DNA of 6,105 nt, taken from NCBI GenBank assembly GCA_035540935.1, contig DATLFS010000078.1:1-6105 (forward strand). Reading direction: 5' to 3'. This stretch comes from DATLFS01 sp035540935. GTDB taxonomy: Bacteria > Actinomycetota > CADDZG01 > WHSQ01. This document shows, piece by piece, positions 5,786 through 6,105 of the stretch (the stretch's first letter is position 1; each line of letters begins with the position of its first letter). The position numbers were made by a program, and so were the translations under genes. The notes below the pieces were generated by a model. That model had not been told where the DNA came from. It made no database searches and was given only the letters and a program-made list of their open reading frames with translations.

Positions 5786-5832
5786 TGGGCGGTACTGGGA
5801 TCGAACCAGTGACCTCTTCGGTGTGAACGAAA
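5786..5832 (-). tRNA. 3' half of a tRNA-Val(CAC); 5' half absent (attachment-site scar)
   Basis: Read on the minus strand, every part from the anticodon arm to the discriminator base is intact. These are anticodon loop TTCACAC (5821-5827, anticodon CAC), 3' anticodon stem CGAAG (5816-5820), variable AGGTC, T-arm ACTGG-TTCGATC-CCAGT (5794-5810), acceptor strand ACCGCCC (5787-5793) and A73 at 5786. TTTCG (5828-5832) can still pair with the 3' stem. Beyond that there is no D-arm and no 5' acceptor strand (a GGGCGGT is absent between 5833 and the window end on the minus strand). No CCA is encoded. A clean 3' half is what integration into a tRNA gene leaves at the distal end of an element. It cannot make a functional tRNA. 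Confidence 0.75.
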
Positions 5833-5848
5833 GTAGGCTAGAAAAGCG

Positions 5849-5882
5849 CTGACCTGGCTGTCAGCCAGTTTTGGCTGGTCAG
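5849..5882. repeat. nested inverted repeats beside the tRNA scar
   Basis: Outer arms CTGACC (5849-5854) and GGTCAG (5877-5882) are exact inverted repeats. Inside lie CTGGCTG (5854-5860), T, CAGCCAG (5862-5868), a perfect 7-bp inverted repeat around one base. CAGCCA (5862-5867) can instead pair with TGGCTG (5872-5877) across GTTT. The motif TGGCTG thus occurs three times in alternating orientation. It could be recombinase or regulator binding sites, or a terminator: TTTTT follows at 5889 on plus and TTTT after the repeat on minus. Confidence 0.6.
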
Positions 5883-5971
5883 AGTCCGTTTTTCGTTGCT
5901 CAGAGTTACTCATCTTTACGCGACATTCTCGTTTCTGATTTGGGCCCCATTTGGTCCGGAACGCGGCTTCC

Positions 5972-6105
5972 TCAGGGTACGTTGAGGATGCGTCCGTCGG
6001 TCGCCTCTTGGACCCGGCGAGCTACGTCGACGACGGAGGCCGGATCGGATTCGTGTCCCGTTCCGCCATGCACAACAACTATGAGCCAGCTGAACCGGAG
6101 CTCGC
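5972..6105 (-). CDS. C-terminal end of an unidentified minus-strand ORF, runs off right edge
   Basis: A frame open from the right edge to TGA at 5972-5974 gives 43 residues. It contains a strand-like WLIVVVHGGTGHES, then a helix-like DPASVVDVARRVQEATDG and a final strand RILNVP, which reads like an alpha/beta domain end. I do not recognise the family, and it lacks the Arg/Tyr pattern of a tyrosine-recombinase C-terminus. The plus strand is also open in the complementary frame from 5939 to the edge (GRLLDPASYVDDGGRIGFVS in part), with slightly higher GC at codon third positions, but it lacks a good start. The choice of strand is therefore uncertain. Confidence 0.35.
   Translation of the reverse strand, partial: ELRFSWLIVVVHGGTGHESDPASVVDVARRVQEATDGRILNVP

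Larger units (their letters stand above)
5833..6105. mobile_element. probable edge of an integrated element, continuing beyond the window
   Basis: If the tRNA half is the distal copy left by integration, native chromosome lies to its left and the element to its right. Supporting signs are the abrupt loss of tRNA similarity at about 5828-5833, a drop in GC with several T runs from about 5830 to 5950, nested inverted repeats at 5849-5882, and no continuation of the left-hand genes. No integrase, excisionase or terminal repeat is visible in the 273 bases available, so the type of element is unknown. Confidence 0.4.

Noticed and set aside
5572..5826. 84-codon plus-strand open frame ending GGTGIEPVTSSV
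   Set aside because: That ending is the well-known false peptide made by translating across a tRNA on the opposite strand; the real coding in this stretch is the zinc-ribbon frame.
1..6105. CRISPR array, rRNA, riboswitch, insertion-sequence transposase
   Set aside because: I saw no regularly spaced repeats, no rRNA-like stretch, no recognisable riboswitch core and no transposase motif on either strand.

Overview
This is a GC-rich window that looks like part of an actinobacterial (Actinomycetota) chromosome. The reasons are strong G/C preference at third codon positions, GTG starts with leaderless-type -10 boxes, a DUF222/13E12-type HNH endonuclease gene, a lamin-tail secreted protein and a tRNA-Val(CAC) sequence of high-GC type. 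I cannot resolve class or genus from sequence alone.

Layout from left to right. (1) 1-483, minus: N-terminal 161 codons of a DUF222/13E12-type protein that runs off the left edge. (2) 523-1710, minus: a complete lipoprotein of the soluble PQQ-type sugar dehydrogenase (GSDH/sorbosone dehydrogenase) fold. (3) 1711-1816: a divergent promoter region with a 7-bp direct repeat and a 12-bp palindrome. (4) 1817-3400, plus: a secreted M28 zinc aminopeptidase with a PA domain and an unusual Gly9 plus His/acidic tail. (5) 3416-3443: a perfect 12-bp hairpin with a UUCG loop between convergent genes. (6) 3461-4523, minus: a tandem double-hotdog PaaI-like thioesterase split by a 4-bp tandem duplication, so probably a pseudogene. 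(7) 4683-5081, plus: a small membrane protein. (8) 5086-5556, plus: a secreted lamin-tail-domain protein starting 4 nt after the previous stop. (9) 5610-5768, plus: a 52-codon zinc-ribbon gene that is easily missed. (10) 5786-5832, minus: only the 3' half of a tRNA-Val(CAC), which I read as an integration scar. (11) About 5833-6105: sequence of lower GC with nested inverted repeats and the C-terminal end of a minus-strand ORF, probably the edge of an integrated element that continues to the right.

The genes do not form one pathway. Three products are exported (the sugar dehydrogenase lipoprotein, the aminopeptidase and the lamin-tail protein) and would act at or outside the cell surface; the first two are divergently transcribed from a shared 106-bp region. 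I see no clear new multi-gene system. The parts most worth following up are the tRNA half-gene with its adjoining inverted repeats, the duplication that breaks the thioesterase, and the tiny zinc-ribbon gene.
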